From NCBI GenBank assembly GCA_030706285.1, contig JAUZOU010000120.1, positions 1 to 8,357 of the forward strand: a stretch of DNA of 8,357 bases, read 5' to 3'. Below are positions 6,031-8,357 of the stretch, piece by piece. The notes under the pieces were generated by a model. That model was not told the origin of the DNA. It did no database searches and worked only from the letters and a program-made list of their open reading frames with translations. Each line of letters starts with the position of its first letter. Within the stretch, counting starts at the first letter, position 1. Made by a program: the position numbers and the translations under genes. The DNA is from Bacteroidota bacterium (GTDB taxonomy: Bacteria; Bacteroidota; Bacteroidia; Bacteroidales; UBA1402).

Positions 6031-7779
6031 ATGATACACTATATGAATACTTTTAAACGATTACTCGCCGGTTTTTTTACGTTAAGCCTGCTCCTGACAG
6101 CCTGCGACCAACGCGAATTTGACATGCCTCCTTTTAATGAGCCGGTTTATTCCGGAAAAGCCAACCTCTCCATTGCTGGCTTCAAGGCAAAGTATGCTTC
6201 GAGTTCCGTTGCACAAATAACGGATGATGATATCATTTCCGGCCTTATTGTTGCCAACGACGTTTCCGGTAATTTTTACAAAGAATTCACAATTATGGAC
6301 AGTACGGGCGGTCTGAAAATCGCCATTAATGAAGGTGATCTCTATACCGATTTCCGTCTTGGACAGCGTGTATTCATCGAATGCAAGGATTTGTATGTCG
6401 GAAAGTATGGTGGCTATATGCAGCTTGGTGGTCCGTATAATTCAGGCATCGGGCAGATGACCTGGGAAACGGCAACCGCTCATATTTTCAAAGATGGTTG
6501 GCCCGATCCGAAAAATGCCCTGCTTGAACCGGAAGTGATTTCCATGAATGTGGTTACTGCTGAAGCCAATCTTGGCAAACTGGTCACGCTGGAAAATGTC
6601 TATTTTGCGAACGGGGGCCAGGAGGTTTGTGCGGCAGCAGGATCTGACGGCTCAACCCAGACATTGAGCAAGACCCTGGTTTCAACCGATTACGCGGGTA
6701 AGACAATTGTCGTGCGTCTGAGCAGTGCTGCCGATTTTGCCAATAAAACCTTACCGGCCGGCAATGGGAATCTGACCGGTATTCTTTCCGTATACAACAA
6801 TACGTACCAATTTACACCGCGTGATTCGATGGATTTTGCGTTTGCCGGTTTCGGCGCCGGTTACGAAAATCTTGGTTCCGGTACCAAAGCCAATCCTTAC
6901 CTGGTAAAATACGCGTTGAACCATCAAGCTTCTGCTAAAGCAGCCTGGGTAAAAGGCTATATTGTCGGTAGCGTTAAATCCGGTATCAATTCGACCAACC
7001 CGGTTAATGGAAACGAAGACATCAGCTGGTCGGCACCGTTTATGAACAACACGGTCGTTATCGCTGCCGATTCGACAGAGAAGAACTGGAAGAATTGCCT
7101 GGTGGTCAATCTTCCTGCCGAATCAGCCTTAAGGAGCTCAGCCAACTTGTCGGATTCCCCGGCCAATCTTCACCATGTACTGGCTGTGACCGGTACGTTT
7201 GAGAACTATCTGGGTGCAGGCGGTGTAACGGTTGCAACAGGCTCGAAGTCTGAGTTCTGGCTCGATGAAATATCAGGTGAGTCTTTACCTTATACGGAAG
7301 CGTTTAACAACACCCTTGGACTGTTTACAACCTATGATGCGCTCGGTGCACAATCGTGGGCCAAGAGTTCTTACAGCGGCGATTATTTTGCCAAGATGAC
7401 CGGTTGGGCCAACAGCCTCAACAACGCCAACGAAGATTGGCTGATTTCCCCGGCCATCAGTCTGAAAGGGATCACATCGGCTACCATCAAGTTTGATCAT
7501 GCGGTTTATTTCAAGACGACCAGTACGCCTTCCACTGAAAATACACTTTGGATTTCGAAAAATTATACAAGCGGCGATCCTTCAAAGGCAAGCTGGACAA
7601 AATTGACGATACCCAATTATCAAACGGCCAATTTCTCTTACAATTTTGTGTCCTCAGGTGATATCAGTATCCCTTCCGGTTTTATGGGCAGCAATGTCAA
7701 AATTGCGTTCAAATACTTATCAACGACCAGTACCACGTCGACCTGGGAACTAAAAAATTTAGCTGTCACCGGCAATTGA
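6031..7779 (+). CDS. Surface-type lipoprotein with DUF5689, DUF6359 and choice-of-anchor J domains
   Basis: A lipoprotein signal ends at the lipobox LLTAC (Cys25), followed by DQREFD, an acidic stretch like the lipoprotein export signals that send Bacteroidota lipoproteins to the cell surface. Residues about 45-268 resemble DUF5689, an OB-fold pair: ITDDDIISGLIVANDVSGNF, GQRVFIECKDLYVGKYGGY, then KLVTLENVYFANGG and LTGILSVYNNTYQFTPRD. Residues about 280-410 resemble DUF6359, also OB-like: GSGTKANPYLVKYAL, WVKGYIVGSV, CLVVNLP. Residues about 418-582 form a choice-of-anchor J beta-sandwich: SLPYTEAFNN, NEDWLISPAISL, ELKNLAV. No catalytic motif is visible, so a binding or scaffold role is likely, perhaps as surface partner of the receptor encoded 20 bases upstream. 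Start is uncertain: ATG at 6031 (582 residues) or 6043 (578). The related OB modules in YhcR-type nucleases suggest nucleic-acid contact, but this is inference. Confidence 0.88.
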   Translation: MIHYMNTFKRLLAGFFTLSLLLTACDQREFDMPPFNEPVYSGKANLSIAGFKAKYASSSVAQITDDDIISGLIVANDVSGNFYKEFTIMDSTGGLKIAINEGDLYTDFRLGQRVFIECKDLYVGKYGGYMQLGGPYNSGIGQMTWETATAHIFKDGWPDPKNALLEPEVISMNVVTAEANLGKLVTLENVYFANGGQEVCAAAGSDGSTQTLSKTLVSTDYAGKTIVVRLSSAADFANKTLPAGNGNLTGILSVYNNTYQFTPRDSMDFAFAGFGAGYENLGSGTKANPYLVKYALNHQASAKAAWVKGYIVGSVKSGINSTNPVNGNEDISWSAPFMNNTVVIAADSTEKNWKNCLVVNLPAESALRSSANLSDSPANLHHVLAVTGTFENYLGAGGVTVATGSKSEFWLDEISGESLPYTEAFNNTLGLFTTYDALGAQSWAKSSYSGDYFAKMTGWANSLNNANEDWLISPAISLKGITSATIKFDHAVYFKTTSTPSTENTLWISKNYTSGDPSKASWTKLTIPNYQTANFSYNFVSSGDISIPSGFMGSNVKIAFKYLSTTSTTSTWELKNLAVTGN

Positions 7780-7788
7780 TTTAAATGC

Positions 7789-7820
7789 AAAGGGATGGTT
7801 GGTTCAGCCATCCTTTTTTT
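7789..7820 (+). terminator. Strong intrinsic terminator after the lipoprotein gene
   Basis: GGATGG (7793-7798) pairs with CCATCC (7808-7813) around a 9-base loop. The stem extends through G-T and A-T pairs from AAAG (7789-7792) into the T tract (7814-7820). Seven T follow the GC stem. It lies 9 bases after the lipoprotein stop and ends 11 bases before the nuclease ATG. Confidence 0.85.
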
Positions 7821-7831
7821 AACTAGTACGG

Positions 7832-8357
7832 ATGAGATTTCGATTCAAACTTCTTACGCTGTTTGTTTGCCTGTGTTGTCTGACAAGCAGTTATGCAACC
7901 ATTCCAGCCGGGTATTACGCGACGGTGGACGGTTTGTCCGGAAAAGCGTTGAAAACGGCATTTTTTAATGTTGTCAAAACGCATACGGTACTTAGCTATT
8001 CGGATTTATGGACAGCGTTCCGTAAAACCGACGTGAGAGCAGACGGGAAAGTCTGGGATGTCTATTCGAATTCGACAAATTATGTCTTTGGTACTGACCA
8101 GGATACCGGATCAGGAGGTAACGTTGAAGGTACCTGTTACAACCGTGAGCATTCTTTCCCAAACAGCTGGTTTTTTGGAGATAAAAGCGCTCCAATGTAT
8201 ACCGATCTTTTTCACCTGTATCCTACCGACAAATGGGTGAATGGGAAGCGAGGAAATATGCCTTTCGGCGATGTGCAAGTGGTAACCGGCTATTCTGCCA
8301 ATCATTACAGTGAATGGGGCACTTCAACGGCCAGTGGTTCGACACTTACGGTTTTTG
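7832..8357 (+). CDS. Secreted endonuclease I (EndA/NucM/Vvn-type) family nuclease, 3' truncated
   Basis: The frame is open from the ATG at 7832 to the window edge (175 complete codons). Endonuclease I proteins are extracellular or periplasmic His-Me finger nucleases that cut DNA, and often RNA, without sequence preference. Residues 1-22 are a signal peptide ending SSYA before TIPAGYY; its cysteines (13, 15, 16) do not sit in a good lipobox. The mature start IPAGYYATVDGLSG is typical of the Bacteroidota branch. The ββα-metal core is complete: CYNREHSFPNSWF (Glu106 and catalytic-type His107), TDLFHLYPTD (125-133), and WVNGKRGNMPFGDV, where Asn137 matches the second metal ligand. These correspond to Glu79, His80 and Asn127 of Vibrio Vvn. 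The C-terminus, including any sorting domain or extra module, is not visible. It is separated from the lipoprotein gene by an intrinsic terminator, so its expression relative to the receptor pair may be reduced or separately controlled. Confidence 0.93.
   Translation, partial: MRFRFKLLTLFVCLCCLTSSYATIPAGYYATVDGLSGKALKTAFFNVVKTHTVLSYSDLWTAFRKTDVRADGKVWDVYSNSTNYVFGTDQDTGSGGNVEGTCYNREHSFPNSWFFGDKSAPMYTDLFHLYPTDKWVNGKRGNMPFGDVQVVTGYSANHYSEWGTSTASGSTLTVF

Noticed and set aside
3950..7700. Frequent CCGGT/TTCCGG words as possible DNA uptake or phase-variation repeats
   Set aside because: They fall in frame as Ala/Thr/Ser-Gly codon pairs within coding sequence, which is explained by codon preference in glycine-rich proteins.
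7992..8305. Short open frames on both strands inside the right-edge nuclease gene
   Set aside because: The endonuclease I frame from 7832 carries every conserved motif of the family, so the others are shadows.
1..8357. tRNA, rRNA, CRISPR arrays, insertion sequences or integrase-type mobile elements
   Set aside because: No cloverleaf-like sequence, regular spaced repeats, transposase motifs or terminal inverted repeats were found on reading both strands.

Overview
The window looks like a chromosomal segment from a member of the Bacteroidota, most likely order Bacteroidales. The evidence is the gene content (an 830-residue TonB-dependent receptor, an acidic-tailed surface-type lipoprotein with DUF5689 and choice-of-anchor J domains, a Bacteroides-type L-rhamnose mutarotase), start codons without Shine-Dalgarno sequences, and promoter-like TTG/TAnnTTTG elements. 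Genus and species cannot be named from the sequence alone.

Bases 2-2151 are housekeeping or stress functions: the C-terminal part of the ferrous iron transporter FeoB (5' end outside the window), a convergent L-rhamnose/L-fucose mutarotase gene ending only 3 bases away, and a divergent thiol peroxidase gene (tpx) with its full catalytic set. Bases 2166-3206 encode, on the minus strand, a secreted endonuclease/exonuclease/phosphatase (EEP) family enzyme. A 311-base gap (3207-3517) holds candidate divergent promoters, two small palindromes and a tandem hairpin with a T-run.

Bases 3518-8357 are a co-directional set: a TonB-dependent receptor without SusD partner, a lipoprotein built from OB-like modules (DUF5689, DUF6359) plus a C-terminal choice-of-anchor J domain, and a secreted endonuclease I family nuclease cut off by the right edge. 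A strong intrinsic terminator lies in the 52-base gap between the lipoprotein and the nuclease, leaving no obvious room for a separate nuclease promoter.

The most interesting reading is that the right-hand two thirds form an extracellular nucleic-acid processing and capture locus. Two different secreted phosphodiesterase/nuclease folds flank an outer-membrane receptor and an OB-fold lipoprotein that could act as its surface binding partner. The domain assignments are well supported by motifs. The nucleic-acid uptake role is an inference.
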